Assembly: GCF_042688385.1 (NCBI RefSeq)
Contig: NZ_JBHUPY010000015.1
Coordinates: 186,001-250,000 of the forward strand
DNA from: Herpetosiphon sp042688385
GTDB lineage: Bacteria > Chloroflexota > Chloroflexia > Chloroflexales > Herpetosiphonaceae
Length of the DNA stretch: 64,000 nucleotides
Direction: 5' to 3'
Position numbers and translations under genes: made by a program. Under the pieces are notes generated by a model. The model was not told where the DNA came from and made no database searches. It worked only from the letters and a program-made list of their open reading frames with translations. Each line of letters opens with the position of its first letter. Within the stretch, counting starts at the first letter, position 1. Of the stretch, positions 1-8,670 are shown in pieces.

Positions 1-486
1 TGGTTGCTAACCAACAAGCGAGCTAACCTGAGATCCCCTCACCCCAACCCCTCGCCCATCGGATGGGCGAGGGGCTTTTGATTCTGGGGTTATGCCATAG
101 TGGGAGAGGGCATCTGGCTTACAAGGGAATGTTTTAAGATCCCCTCACCCCAACCCCTCTCCCATCCGATGGGCGAGGGGCTTTAACGCCGTGGTTCTTG
201 CGTAATGCGTTGGTAAAAACGAGTGCTCCCCCTCGCCCGCGTTCAGTGGGAGAGGGGGTTGGGGGGTGAGGGGACGTTAAACCGATGCAACGTTTTGCTT
301 CTAAACAACGTCTATAGACTAAATCTTTTGGCCTAGAACTTGCTCGCCAAAGCGGTTAAACCCAACCCAAAATAAACCCTTTGGTGTATTCCCAAAATCC
401 AGGCCATATGCTATGCTGCACCTTGCAGTGCGGCATGAAGATTTGAATATCGTGCGGCTGTGTGTAGACGAAGCAAAGGAGCCTGT
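1..486. repeat. Gene-free left edge with GC-rich inverted-repeat element
   Basis: No gene is supported here. A complete core of the GC-rich dispersed repeat lies at 141-273: it opens with CCCCTCACCCCAACCCC and closes with the inverse GGGGTTGGGGGGTGAGGGG, with inner arms GGGCGAGGGG and CCCCTCGCCC. A half copy lies at 36-78. These cores lack the outer TGTAATGG ends seen in full copies (for example 7321-7491 and 9334-9502). The remaining sequence up to 486 is unremarkable and probably holds the promoter of the next gene, though I cannot point to a clear one. Confidence 0.7.
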
Positions 487-1431
487 ATGTCGCGTCGTAA
501 GGTGCGATTATTTTTTTGTCTGCTTTTAGTAGCAGTATTGGGAGTTCATGGTTTACAGCGTAGGCAAGTGATTGTTGCGGCAGCGCCAATGGTTTTTGAC
601 CAATATGCACCGCCCCAAACTCACAGCTATTATGTGCCAAATGCCCCAGCGATCGTCGGTTGGCCAAGTGCAGCTGCCTTATTTTATGCAGCAGGACGGC
701 CTTACCCAACGGATATTCCAGCGGCCTATTACGACCCAAGCTTTAATTTGACCATGTTACGTTTGCGTTCAAGCATCATTGCAAGCGCCAAACGTCATAA
801 TCGCCAAGCCATTACCAAACTTACAGATGATCAATTTGCCGTAATTATTGCGGCTCAACTTTATTTTGAATATAACGGGGCTTTGGCGACGCGCGGCACG
901 TTTGGGCGGGCAGTAACTCCGGTCTATCAAGAGGCGCAAGGGGTTGCCAACTCGTTGGGCTTGGGCAATTTTAGCGTTTGGCCCGCCAATTTGCGGCCTT
1001 CGGTTGGTAAAAGTTTGCTCAATGGTGAGTTGCCCTATGTGAATTCGCTCAATCAGCCAACCAGCCGTCCAGTTGCGCTAACAATTTATGGCAGCAAGCT
1101 CCAAGCCCAAATGCAGCGTTATAGCGATTGGCAGCCAAGCGAAACCGAGGTTGCCAATGAGATTAGCGATCCATTTTTGGCGGTCGAATATTTGGCGGCC
1201 AACTTTGAGATTGCCAGCTATCGCGCCGAACATGATTGGGTTACGGTCAATTGGATGACCTTTGTGGCTTGGCACAATCAGGGTGTGGTTAGCCCGGGCC
1301 ATATTACCAGCAATGGGCAATTGGCGAATGTGCTGCCAACCTTTGAGCGCTATATTCCTGGTGCAATGGCCTTAATCTACACGCCGCCCGAGGTTGGGCC
1401 AAGTATCGTGCGTCAGCCGATTGCCAAATAA
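487..1431 (+). CDS. Secreted protein of unknown function
   Basis: I do not recognise this 314-residue protein. The start at 487 is chosen because AAAGGAG sits five bases upstream; a GTG at 460 would add nine residues without a ribosome site. The N-terminus is a signal peptide or anchor: MSRRKVR followed by a hydrophobic stretch to about residue 22, then QRRQ and an alanine-rich cleavage-like segment. The mature part is rich in Asn, Gln, Tyr and Trp, with a repeated pattern of short aromatic motifs (HSYYVPN, AAYYDPSF) and no cysteine pattern, suggesting an extracellular globular protein. It ends 12 bases before the hydrolase at 1444 and probably shares its transcript. A cell-wall-active or peptidase-like role cannot be excluded but nothing in the sequence proves it. 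Confidence 0.7.
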   Translation: MSRRKVRLFFCLLLVAVLGVHGLQRRQVIVAAAPMVFDQYAPPQTHSYYVPNAPAIVGWPSAAALFYAAGRPYPTDIPAAYYDPSFNLTMLRLRSSIIASAKRHNRQAITKLTDDQFAVIIAAQLYFEYNGALATRGTFGRAVTPVYQEAQGVANSLGLGNFSVWPANLRPSVGKSLLNGELPYVNSLNQPTSRPVALTIYGSKLQAQMQRYSDWQPSETEVANEISDPFLAVEYLAANFEIASYRAEHDWVTVNWMTFVAWHNQGVVSPGHITSNGQLANVLPTFERYIPGAMALIYTPPEVGPSIVRQPIAK

Positions 1432-1443
1432 ACTGAGGATGTG

Positions 1444-2253
1444 ATGACTCACGAGGTAGAAACATTAACCGATTTGCCCTATGGCAATGCAGCTGGCTAT
1501 TTGCTGTTTCTCGATCTGTATCGGCCTGAGCCAATGCCAGCGCAGCCCTTGCCCGTGATTGTATATCTGCATGGTGGTATGTGGCGGCGTGGCGATAAAG
1601 CCTTGAGCAGCGATCCATTTTTGACCCAAACTGGTCGCTACATCGTTGCCAGCATCAACTATCGCCGCAGCGATCAGGCGATTTTCCCCGCCCAGCTGCA
1701 CGATGCCAAAGCTGCTGTGCGTTGGTTGCGGGCCAATGCCCAAAAACTTGGCATCGATCCAACCAGAATTGGGGTTTGGGGCCACGATGCAGGCGGTCAT
1801 TTGGCAAGTTTGTTGGGCGTAACGGGGCATGTCGTCGATTTAGAGGGCAACAATGGTAGCGCCGATCAACCAAGCGCTGTGCAAGCAGTGGTTGCGGTGG
1901 CCGCGCCCAGCGATTTGAGCCAGCTTGGCGATTGGCACGACGAGCCAGATTCGCCTGAATCGTTGTTGGTTGGCGGGGCGTTGCCAACCCGCAGCGAGTT
2001 GGTGCAACAAGCTAATCCCTTGAACTATCTTGATCAACCAGCCCCACCGTTTTTGCTGATTCACGGCGAGCACGATCAAACGGTGCCGATCAGCCAGAGT
2101 TTGATTTTGCAGCAAGCCTTGCAGGCTGCCAATGCCGAGGTTGAATTGTTGCGTTTGGCCGAGGCCGAGCATAACTTTGGCCCCAACAGCCCCTATCTAC
2201 AGCAGATAAACCAGCAAATCTTGGCCTTTTTTGATCGAGTTTTGCAGGCATAA
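1444..2253 (+). CDS. Alpha/beta hydrolase with Asp at the nucleophile site
   Basis: This 269-residue protein belongs to the esterase/lipase-like alpha/beta hydrolases (BD-FAE, COG0657 type). The oxyanion-hole motif HGGMW lies at residues 43-47, the acid candidate in HGEHD at 211 and the histidine in EHNF at 243. The nucleophile elbow, normally GHSAGGH, reads GHDAGGH, with Asp115 (GAT at 1786-1788) in place of serine. That would give a Asp-type nucleophile as in haloalkane dehalogenases and epoxide hydrolases, or an inactive protein; I cannot say which. GAGGA at 1435-1439 favours ATG 1444 over GTG 1441. No signal peptide is visible, so it is probably cytoplasmic. It follows the secreted protein closely and is closed by a strong bidirectional hairpin. 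Confidence 0.85.
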   Translation: MTHEVETLTDLPYGNAAGYLLFLDLYRPEPMPAQPLPVIVYLHGGMWRRGDKALSSDPFLTQTGRYIVASINYRRSDQAIFPAQLHDAKAAVRWLRANAQKLGIDPTRIGVWGHDAGGHLASLLGVTGHVVDLEGNNGSADQPSAVQAVVAVAAPSDLSQLGDWHDEPDSPESLLVGGALPTRSELVQQANPLNYLDQPAPPFLLIHGEHDQTVPISQSLILQQALQAANAEVELLRLAEAEHNFGPNSPYLQQINQQILAFFDRVLQA

Positions 2254-2291
2254 AAAAACAGCGCAGCCATGGTGGCTGCGCTGCATTATTT
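2252..2291. terminator. Bidirectional hairpin terminator
   Basis: An 11-bp perfect stem (2259-2269 with 2273-2283) and a three-base loop is flanked by an A-run on the left and ATTATTTT on the right, so it can stop transcription from both the hydrolase and the convergent histidine-kinase-like gene. Confidence 0.85.
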
Positions 2292-3016
2292 TAGCTACGG
2301 CTGGTTTCTGGCTCAGCGCGCGGAACCGTAAAGGCAAAGACATTGCCTTTGGCCAAGCGCTCGATCGCAACTTTGCCGCCATACAGTTCGACCAACGATT
2401 TAACCACTGGCAAATCTAAGCCCAAGCCATGCTGCTCGCGTGAGAGTGGCAAGTTTTGCGGCACAAAGAAGCGGTCGAAAATCCGCGGCAAATCCTCGTC
2501 GGTCAGCGGCGCGCCCTCGACCGTAAAGACCACCGCCACGCTATCGGGCATTGTGCGAGTTTGCACGACCACTGCATCGCCAGCGTTGCGCACAAAACGC
2601 AAAGCCACGCTCAGCAAACGCTCGATAATGAGGCGCAAATGGTCGGGATTAGCCAAAACCAAGGGCATCGTTTCTGGTAAATCGCTAACGATTTCAACCC
2701 CGCGATCATGGCTTTCGGCGCGAACCTCAAGCAACGCTAAATTGAGTGGTGGCAGCACCGAGGTTGGCTGGGCGATTTTCTCTTCGCTCAGCACCCCATA
2801 CTCACCCTTGGCCAACAAAATATAATCCCGCACAAGCCGATCAATCCGAGTGCCACCCCGGCGGATAATTTGTAAAAAATTGCGTAAATCGGCCTGGCCA
2901 ATTTGATCGGCATGCATCAACAAATCGGTACAGGTTTGGATCAAGGTCAGCGAGGTGCGAAGCTCGTGGTAAAACGGGTCGAGTGTGGCTCGTTCAAAGC
3001 TGCTGGCGCGGCTCAT
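2291..3016 (-). CDS. Short, degenerate histidine kinase-like protein
   Basis: The 241-residue product has a HisKA-like dimerisation helix with the phospho-acceptor motif FYHELRTSL (His17) followed by a HATPase-like domain ending in a G2-type box, HGLGLDL, near residue 200. It has no sensor, PAS or membrane segment. The ATP-binding signatures are damaged: the N-box region reads ERLLSVALRF where NAxK is expected, and the G1 box reads VEGAPL where DxGxG is expected. The start at 3016 is supported by AAGGAG six bases upstream. It could be a non-catalytic phosphotransfer or scaffold protein acting with an unlinked response regulator; no regulator gene is adjacent. It is divergent from the ThiF-like gene and convergent with the hydrolase. 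Confidence 0.75.
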   Translation of the reverse strand: MSRASSFERATLDPFYHELRTSLTLIQTCTDLLMHADQIGQADLRNFLQIIRRGGTRIDRLVRDYILLAKGEYGVLSEEKIAQPTSVLPPLNLALLEVRAESHDRGVEIVSDLPETMPLVLANPDHLRLIIERLLSVALRFVRNAGDAVVVQTRTMPDSVAVVFTVEGAPLTDEDLPRIFDRFFVPQNLPLSREQHGLGLDLPVVKSLVELYGGKVAIERLAKGNVFAFTVPRAEPETSRS

Positions 3017-3203
3017 CGGTAACTCCTTGGGTGCGCCGTGTTTCCCATCTAACACGTCAAAAATAATGCTAAGCGTAACTGGGCATCAATAGCAAAAATG
3101 GCTTACACAGTGGGGGCTGGGCAAGCAAATGAATTAAGAGGCCATGCTACAAATAACCAACAATTAGCTACGATTTTACGAGGCGGTATCAATCTCTGTC
3201 AAG

Positions 3204-3232
3204 TTGATACTGTCTCACCTGCGCGGTACAAT
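3204..3232 (+). promoter_or_regulatory. Sigma-70-type promoter of the ThiF-like gene
   Basis: TTGATA at 3204-3209 and TACAAT at 3227-3232 are separated by exactly 17 bases. Transcription would begin near 3239, leaving a leader of about 20 bases before ATG 3259. Confidence 0.75.
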
Positions 3233-3258
3233 GAGCCACAATGCAAACAGGGGGTTTT

Positions 3259-4290
3259 ATGCCCAGTAGTGGGATTCAATCAGCACGCTATAGTCGCCAA
3301 ACGCGGTTTGTCGGGCTTGGCCAAACTGGGCAGGAGCGCCTAGCCCAAGCTCGGGTGGCGATTGTGGGTTTGGGCGCAACCGGTAGTACCATCGCGCATG
3401 GCTTGCTGCGAGCGGGCATCGGCTATTTGCGCCTGATCGATCGCGATTGGGTTGAAACGCACAATTTGCCGCGCCAAAGTTTTTATACCGAGGCCGATGC
3501 TGAACAGTTGCAGCCCAAAGTTGTGGCCGCCAAAGCCCATGGACAGCAAATTAATAGTGCCTGCGAAATCGACGCGTTCGTGCTCGATCTGCACGCTGGC
3601 ACGATTGACCAAGCGCTGGCTGGGGTTGATTTGGTGATGGATGGCACCGATAGCCTTGAAACCCGTTTATTAATCAATGAGTGGTGTGTGCGCGAGCAGG
3701 TGCCATGGATTTATAGCGGCGTGCTTGGTGGCCATGGCATGAGCGCGAATTTTCGCCCGCAGCAGGCCTGTTGGCGCTGTCTCTTCGCAACATCGCCCGA
3801 GCCTGGCAGCATGCCCACTTGTGAAACTGCGGGCGTGGTTGGGCCAGTCGTGGGCGTAATTGGCAATTTGGCGGCAACCGAAGCGCTCAAATTACTCAGT
3901 GGGCAAGGCCAAGCCAACCCCGATTTATTTATGCTCGATCTGTGGGCTTGGCAATTTGAGCATTTGCCCATGCCAGCGCCACGACCCGATTGCCCAGTTT
4001 GTGGCTTGCGCCAATTCGATTTGCTTGATCACGCTAGCGAGCCAACCGTAAGCTTATGTGGCCGCGACGCAATTCAGATTCGCCCGCAGCAGCCAACGAC
4101 GATTGGCTTAGCGCGTTTGGCCCACCATCTGCACCAAGCTGATGTGCGGGTGGTGCAAACCGACTATCTCTTGCGCTTTGCAGCCGATAGCTTGCAAGCA
4201 ACTGTATTCCCCGATGGACGGGTGATTGTTAGCGGCACCGATGATCCAGCGGTGGCGCGTGGTTTTTACAATCGCTGGATCAATCATTAA
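3259..4290 (+). CDS. ThiF/MoeB/HesA-family adenylyltransferase
   Basis: This E1-like enzyme (343 residues) would adenylate the C-terminal glycine of a sulfur-carrier protein such as ThiS or MoaD, using ATP, for thiamin or molybdopterin synthesis. The nucleotide-binding loop GLGATG is at residues 37-42, followed by the DRDWVETHNLPRQ segment typical of the family. Two CxxC pairs, CWRC and CPVC, should hold the structural zinc, and the PTCETAGVVGP segment carries the usual catalytic-loop cysteine. A C-terminal extension after the second zinc knuckle, about 80 residues, resembles that of long MoeB/ThiF proteins. AGGGGG four bases before ATG 3259 decides the start over ATG 3241. The substrate carrier is not encoded nearby, so ThiF and MoeB cannot be separated; a MoaB gene is 18 kb away. 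Confidence 0.85.
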   Translation: MPSSGIQSARYSRQTRFVGLGQTGQERLAQARVAIVGLGATGSTIAHGLLRAGIGYLRLIDRDWVETHNLPRQSFYTEADAEQLQPKVVAAKAHGQQINSACEIDAFVLDLHAGTIDQALAGVDLVMDGTDSLETRLLINEWCVREQVPWIYSGVLGGHGMSANFRPQQACWRCLFATSPEPGSMPTCETAGVVGPVVGVIGNLAATEALKLLSGQGQANPDLFMLDLWAWQFEHLPMPAPRPDCPVCGLRQFDLLDHASEPTVSLCGRDAIQIRPQQPTTIGLARLAHHLHQADVRVVQTDYLLRFAADSLQATVFPDGRVIVSGTDDPAVARGFYNRWINH

Positions 4291-4334
4291 GCTGTTGATC
4301 GGTTTATTTTGTACACTTCTAAGCTGGAGCAGTT

Positions 4335-5456
4335 ATGATTCTGCGATTTGCGCTGGTATTAGCCATTGGTGCCAGCATTACCTTCGTTTTGACTCCCTTG
4401 ATTCGGGCTTGGGCGATTCGCCGTGGTCTGTATGATATTCCCGAAGCGCGGCGGGTGCATCGGATTCCAACTCCAAGGCTTGGCGGCGCGGCCATGTTTG
4501 CAGGCTTTATGGCTGCTTTGGGTGCGGCGGTCGTCGTGCCTTGGGGTGTGCCACAAATGCAGCGCTTTCCAATCGAGAGTTTTCGGCTTGGGCTGCTGGC
4601 CGCAGGTGCAACCCTGATGTGGGTTGTGATGACGATCGACGATCTTAAAAAGCTGTCGGCGCGCTTTCGTTTAATCATCCAAATTTTGGCGGCATTGATT
4701 GCGGTTGGCCCCTATTTATGGGAATGGACGCTGCATCCAGCAGTTAATGGGGTGGATGTTGGGGCACGCGGCATTATTGCGACGGCTTTTAATACGCCTT
4801 TTCCATCACCGTTCAATCAGATCAATTTCCACGAAATTTGGCCGCCGCTGGCAATTGGCTTCACGATTTTTTGGATTGTGGGCATGACCAATGCGCTGAA
4901 TTGGATCGATGGCTTGGATGGCTTGGCTGCTGGCGTGACCTTTATCGCCGCGATTGTGCTGGCGATTCATACCTATTCCTTGGGCCAATATTCGCTGGTG
5001 TTAGTACCATTGGCTTTGGCTGGCGCATGTTTGGGCTTTTTGCCCCACAACTTCCACCCAGCCAAAATCTTTATGGGCGATGGCGGCGCGATGGTCATCG
5101 GCTATAGTTTGGCGATTTGCTCAATTATCGGCGGAGCTAAGCTGGCCACAGCATTGTTGGTGTTGGGCGTGCCCTTGCTCGATGGCGTGTGGATGATCAT
5201 CTGGCGACGGGTGCGCGGGGCGGGAGCCAGCGTCTCGGATCGGGCGCATTTGCACCATCGCTTGCTGGATTTGGGTTTATCGCAACGCCAAGTTGTGGCC
5301 TTCTACTACACCGTAAGCAGCTTATTTGGCAGCCTTGGCTTGTTATTGCCCAATAGCTGGTGGAAACTGGGCGCGTTGGCAATTTTGACCAGCCTGATGA
5401 TCGGGCTGTTATTCTATTTGGCGCGCAAACAACCGCAAGCGCAAAAATCAGCTTAA
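4335..5456 (+). CDS. Undecaprenyl-phosphate glycosyl-1-phosphate transferase (WecA/MraY family)
   Basis: The 373-residue integral membrane enzyme should transfer a sugar-1-phosphate, typically GlcNAc-1-P, from a UDP-sugar to undecaprenyl phosphate and so start a cell-surface glycan. Family signatures are all present: the DD pair in MTIDDLKKLSARFR, the NALNWIDGLDGLAAG motif, the GDGGAM motif, and the cytoplasmic HLHHRLLDLGLS signature that separates WecA/TagO types from MraY. About ten or eleven hydrophobic segments are visible. It starts at ATG 4335 with GGAGCAGTT upstream, 44 bases after the ThiF-like gene. Glycosyltransferases and GDP-sugar genes elsewhere in the window fit a role in exopolysaccharide or wall polymer synthesis. 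The exact sugar is unknown. Confidence 0.9.
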   Translation: MILRFALVLAIGASITFVLTPLIRAWAIRRGLYDIPEARRVHRIPTPRLGGAAMFAGFMAALGAAVVVPWGVPQMQRFPIESFRLGLLAAGATLMWVVMTIDDLKKLSARFRLIIQILAALIAVGPYLWEWTLHPAVNGVDVGARGIIATAFNTPFPSPFNQINFHEIWPPLAIGFTIFWIVGMTNALNWIDGLDGLAAGVTFIAAIVLAIHTYSLGQYSLVLVPLALAGACLGFLPHNFHPAKIFMGDGGAMVIGYSLAICSIIGGAKLATALLVLGVPLLDGVWMIIWRRVRGAGASVSDRAHLHHRLLDLGLSQRQVVAFYYTVSSLFGSLGLLLPNSWWKLGALAILTSLMIGLLFYLARKQPQAQKSA

Positions 5457-5461
5457 ATGCG

Positions 5462-5496
5462 AAGGCCACAGTGCTTGCTGTGGCCTTGATTGTTTT
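5462..5496. terminator. Hairpin terminator after the WecA-like gene
   Basis: AAGGCCACAG (5462-5471) pairs perfectly with CTGTGGCCTT (5478-5487) around a six-base loop, followed by GATTGTTTT. It separates the WecA-like gene from the convergent secreted-protein gene and may serve both. Confidence 0.8.
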
Positions 5497-5511
5497 AGCG
5501 AAGCTTAATCA

Positions 5512-7215
5512 TTACTTGAAGGCGACTGGAATATAGAAATGGCGCAGCGCAGTGGTGTACCAAATTCGTGCGCCACAGAATTGAACAGAATTGGTTGGGT
5601 TGAGCAACGAGAAACTGATCGAATGATGGATACTGCCTTCCGAAAGATCATAATGCGAGCCAGTATAGTCGACGATCTGCGATGCATAGCCCGTGGTTGT
5701 CGGAATTTGGTAGGCAAAGATTGGGTTAAACCAGCCCCTGCCATCATAGGCCCACAAACGAGCAGTTGCCCCATTGCCAGCTAAATTGCGATAGTAAAAG
5801 CGTATTCCGCGAATCGCACTTTTGGCGGGCAATTGGAAGGTATAGGTAATTTCAGAATCAGTATCAAACGAAACACAACCTGCCGCGTCGATTTGCTGCA
5901 CATAGGCTGTATCGCGGGGAACGAATGAATAGGGAGTTAAAAATTGATATTCATCAGTGATTTGTGGGCTAGCGCTTTCTTCAACCGTGCCAAGCTCCAA
6001 GGTTTGCATGGGGCTTGGTTCCTTGGTTGCTTCGCTTAATAATGCCCCTTTTGCATCGCGGTCGCCAACAACCTTTGCAATTGGCTTGCTTGTTGCTGCC
6101 GTCGATCGACCCTGAACTGGCAGCGAATAAAACGAGCGAATGCCACACATTTTGGCCGAATCGCTGCTGCCCGGGCGAATATACAGCAAATAGCCTTTGA
6201 GCACTTCGTTGATGATTTGGACGTTGTTATCCAAATCAATATAATCGTTGGCATAGCCCGTTGCTTGGGTTGTGGTCTCAATCGCTACGGTTGAGGTAGA
6301 AGAGCCGTTAACATGGACCAGATTGGCATACATGGTTTGGCCACTGGTGTTGTAGTAGAAGGCGCGATAGCCACGAAATTGCATGCCATCGGGCATATCG
6401 ACTTCGGTCGATAAATTGAGACCTTCGGTCAAAATCATACAGCCAGCGCCAGCATAGCTATAGCGACTGCTTGCATCGACCGCGACAAAATCGCTGGCCG
6501 CTGTGAAGTTATAGCCGGTAATGCCGCCTTGTAAGGCATCAGGGCGGTTGGCTGGCGGTGTGCTCGCTGGGCGAGCCACTGAAGGTGTATAGGCATATTT
6601 TACCCGTACCCCACACAGCGCATGGTTGATGCCGACTCCGCCGCTATACCACACCAACGAGTAAGCATAGCTATATGAATCATAGGGTGTGGGCGTGAAG
6701 CTCGCCGCCGTATAACTTGAGCCATAGCCGCCATTGCCACTACTGCTTAACAGTGCAATTGACTGCATGCCACCAACACCATTGAAGCGCTGGATGTAAA
6801 GCCGTGAATTAGTGGCAGCATCAGTATCACGATATTGAAACTCAACCCCAATAATGGTCGCGCCCTCAGGAATAGCCAGTTTGGTGCTCAAGGCTTCATT
6901 ATCATCAACTGTCGCGCCTGGAATCGACTTAATATAGGTACAACCAGCCCCATAATAGGCGTAGCCAACATTTGAATTGCGTCGATGAAAGGCAATTCCA
7001 GGATACGACGCTGTGGCATACGACGTTCCACCATTGATGCTGTTCAACCCAGCCTCAAAATCCTGTTTGCTGCCTGCTTGCTCTGGGTTCAACAATGGCG
7101 CAGCCCGATCACCAGTCAACGGCGTTTGGGCGCTCATTGGTGCAGGCTTAAGCCACATACTCGCTACAAGACCAAAAAAGACCAACACGAAACACACTCT
7201 TCGGGTAATCCACAT
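5512..7215 (-). CDS. Secreted protein with three tandem repeats
   Basis: I do not recognise a named family in this 567-residue protein. The start at 7215 has GGAGGT five bases upstream. The N-terminus is a signal peptide (MWITRR, then a hydrophobic core through FFGLVASMWL, then an AQTP-type cleavage region). The mature protein consists of three diverged repeats of about 150 residues. Each opens with an AGC motif (YYGAGC, YAGAGC, DAAGC), carries a GxxFxYR-like beta-strand (GVEFQYRD, GYRAFYYN, GIRFYYRN) and ends with a CGxRxxY motif (CGVRVKY, CGIRSFY, CGARIWY). The paired cysteines per repeat suggest one disulfide per domain and an extracellular beta-sandwich array. Surface adhesion or matrix function is only a guess. 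Confidence 0.8.
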   Translation of the reverse strand: MWITRRVCFVLVFFGLVASMWLKPAPMSAQTPLTGDRAAPLLNPEQAGSKQDFEAGLNSINGGTSYATASYPGIAFHRRNSNVGYAYYGAGCTYIKSIPGATVDDNEALSTKLAIPEGATIIGVEFQYRDTDAATNSRLYIQRFNGVGGMQSIALLSSSGNGGYGSSYTAASFTPTPYDSYSYAYSLVWYSGGVGINHALCGVRVKYAYTPSVARPASTPPANRPDALQGGITGYNFTAASDFVAVDASSRYSYAGAGCMILTEGLNLSTEVDMPDGMQFRGYRAFYYNTSGQTMYANLVHVNGSSTSTVAIETTTQATGYANDYIDLDNNVQIINEVLKGYLLYIRPGSSDSAKMCGIRSFYSLPVQGRSTAATSKPIAKVVGDRDAKGALLSEATKEPSPMQTLELGTVEESASPQITDEYQFLTPYSFVPRDTAYVQQIDAAGCVSFDTDSEITYTFQLPAKSAIRGIRFYYRNLAGNGATARLWAYDGRGWFNPIFAYQIPTTTGYASQIVDYTGSHYDLSEGSIHHSISFSLLNPTNSVQFCGARIWYTTALRHFYIPVAFK

Positions 7216-7320
7216 ACACAACCTCCAAGAGTCAACAACGTTCGGTAGATTAACGGTACATTATGAGGACGATCCTGCCACGCTAAAGCTTGCCACGCTG
7301 TAGGTAGTTTATTGTCTAGG

Positions 7321-7491
7321 TGTAATGGATCATTGCGTTAACCATGGCCTGATCCCCTCACCCCCTAGCCCCCTCTCCCGCCCGCAGGCGAGGGGGAACC
7401 ACGAGAACAGCGCTCCCCGCGCCCGCGTTCAGTGGGCGCGGGGCCGGGGGTGAGGGCATGAACCATGTTGCCAACCTAATAAACCATTACA
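7321..7491. repeat. MITE-like element, copy with 15-bp terminal inverted repeats
   Basis: The 171-bp element starts with TGTAATGGATCATTG and ends with TAATAAACCATTACA, its imperfect inverse, and encloses the GC-rich core CCCCTCACCCCCTAG ... GGGGGTGAGGG. Its right end lies one base before the stop codon (7493-7495) of the GT4 gene, so it fills the whole intergenic region up to that gene. No open reading frame is present inside. Confidence 0.8.
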
Positions 7492-7492
7492 G

Positions 7493-8668
7493 CTAGCTCG
7501 TGTAGTGATCATAACGCTCGAGTAGGATTGTACGTTGGGCCGACCAATTAAAGTGGCTTTCAATCCGTTGTTGCGCAGCCAAACCCAAGCGCAGCCGAAG
7601 CTCTGGTTGTTGGAGTAGTCGAATCAGGCCTTGGGCTAAGGCTCCACTATTGCTTGGTTCGACTAAGATGCCACTGTGTTGGTCGAGATATTCGGCCACT
7701 TGGCCAACCGCCGCCGCAACAATCGCCAAGCCTGCTTGCATTTGCTCGGTTAATTTGGCCGAGCATTTGGCCCGATTGAGCACGGTATCATCCATTGGAT
7801 AGAGCGCCACGTCGGCCGCTGCTAATGCTGCATCAATCGTGGGTTGCTCGCTCCAGCCCCGGTTATCTAGCGCATGGCTGATGCCTGCGCGCTGGGCCAA
7901 AGCAGTTAATTGCTGTTCTTCGCCATGCTCGCCAGCCCCAATCACCAACAGCTTGGCCTGCGGAATTTGGGCCAGCACACCAACCATGGCCGCCACCACA
8001 TCGCTCACTGGAAACTCCCAAAAGCGACTATAGAGCAAGATAACTGGTTCGTTACTGAGGCCAAGCATAGCTCGTGCTGCCTTGCGTTCAGGCAAGCTGC
8101 GCCGCGGCAGATCAACACTATTGGGCAAATACAGCACTTTATTGGTTGGCAAGCCAAATAAAATCACTTGGTTGGCCAAGGTTTGCGAAGCCACCGTTAC
8201 GCAATCGGCCAATTTGGGTAAATTGCGCTCTTGCCAATCGATCAAGGCTTTGATATGGCTGGGATAGTTCAAGCGATCGTTCCAGCCGCCCGTGCCTTCC
8301 CAATCATCGGTATCAACAAAAATTGGCAAATTGGGCCGCAAGCGCCGAATCAAGGGCAAGGCCATGCCACCATAGCCCTTGGGCTTAAACAAATGCACCA
8401 GATCTGGCTTGAGCGCCAAACAGCGCTTGAGCATCCAGATCACTGAGCGCAGCATTGCCAGGCTGCCTTGGCCAAACTGCGGGCTATGCTCAACCGTAAT
8501 TTGCTTAATTACGCTCGTTAAGCCAGCATCGGCAGGGTAGAGATCGCTTGGAGCGAGCACATGCACTGTATCGCCACGATCAGCCGCAGCTTGGATCATG
8601 GGCAGGGCGCGGCGGCTTAATGTTGCTTTGGGCCGCAAGCCAAAGGGCGCAAGTGCAACGATCCGCAT
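7493..8668 (-). CDS. Glycosyltransferase family 4 protein
   Basis: This 391-residue GT-B fold enzyme should transfer a sugar from a nucleotide sugar to a glycan acceptor. The N-terminal half has the first Rossmann strand MRIVALAPFG and an acceptor-side pattern HLFKPKGYGG; the C-terminal half has PVILLYSRFWEFP, the NRGWSEQPTIDAALAAADVALYP segment and the donor-binding region SAKLTEQMQAGLAIVA with the family-typical glutamate. ATG 8668 is preceded by GGAG at an eight-base distance, and the gene lies directly after the HAD gene, whose TGA at 8671-8673 is three bases upstream. The pair is therefore probably translated together. The donor sugar and the polymer are unknown. Confidence 0.88.
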   Translation of the reverse strand: MRIVALAPFGLRPKATLSRRALPMIQAAADRGDTVHVLAPSDLYPADAGLTSVIKQITVEHSPQFGQGSLAMLRSVIWMLKRCLALKPDLVHLFKPKGYGGMALPLIRRLRPNLPIFVDTDDWEGTGGWNDRLNYPSHIKALIDWQERNLPKLADCVTVASQTLANQVILFGLPTNKVLYLPNSVDLPRRSLPERKAARAMLGLSNEPVILLYSRFWEFPVSDVVAAMVGVLAQIPQAKLLVIGAGEHGEEQQLTALAQRAGISHALDNRGWSEQPTIDAALAAADVALYPMDDTVLNRAKCSAKLTEQMQAGLAIVAAAVGQVAEYLDQHSGILVEPSNSGALAQGLIRLLQQPELRLRLGLAAQQRIESHFNWSAQRTILLERYDHYTS

Positions 8669-8670
8669 GC

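Noticed and set aside
141..273. GC-rich repeats as possible rho-independent terminators or CRISPR-like units
   Set aside because: They are long inverse-arm elements without T runs and occur far from gene ends as well; the dispersed-element reading explains all copies.
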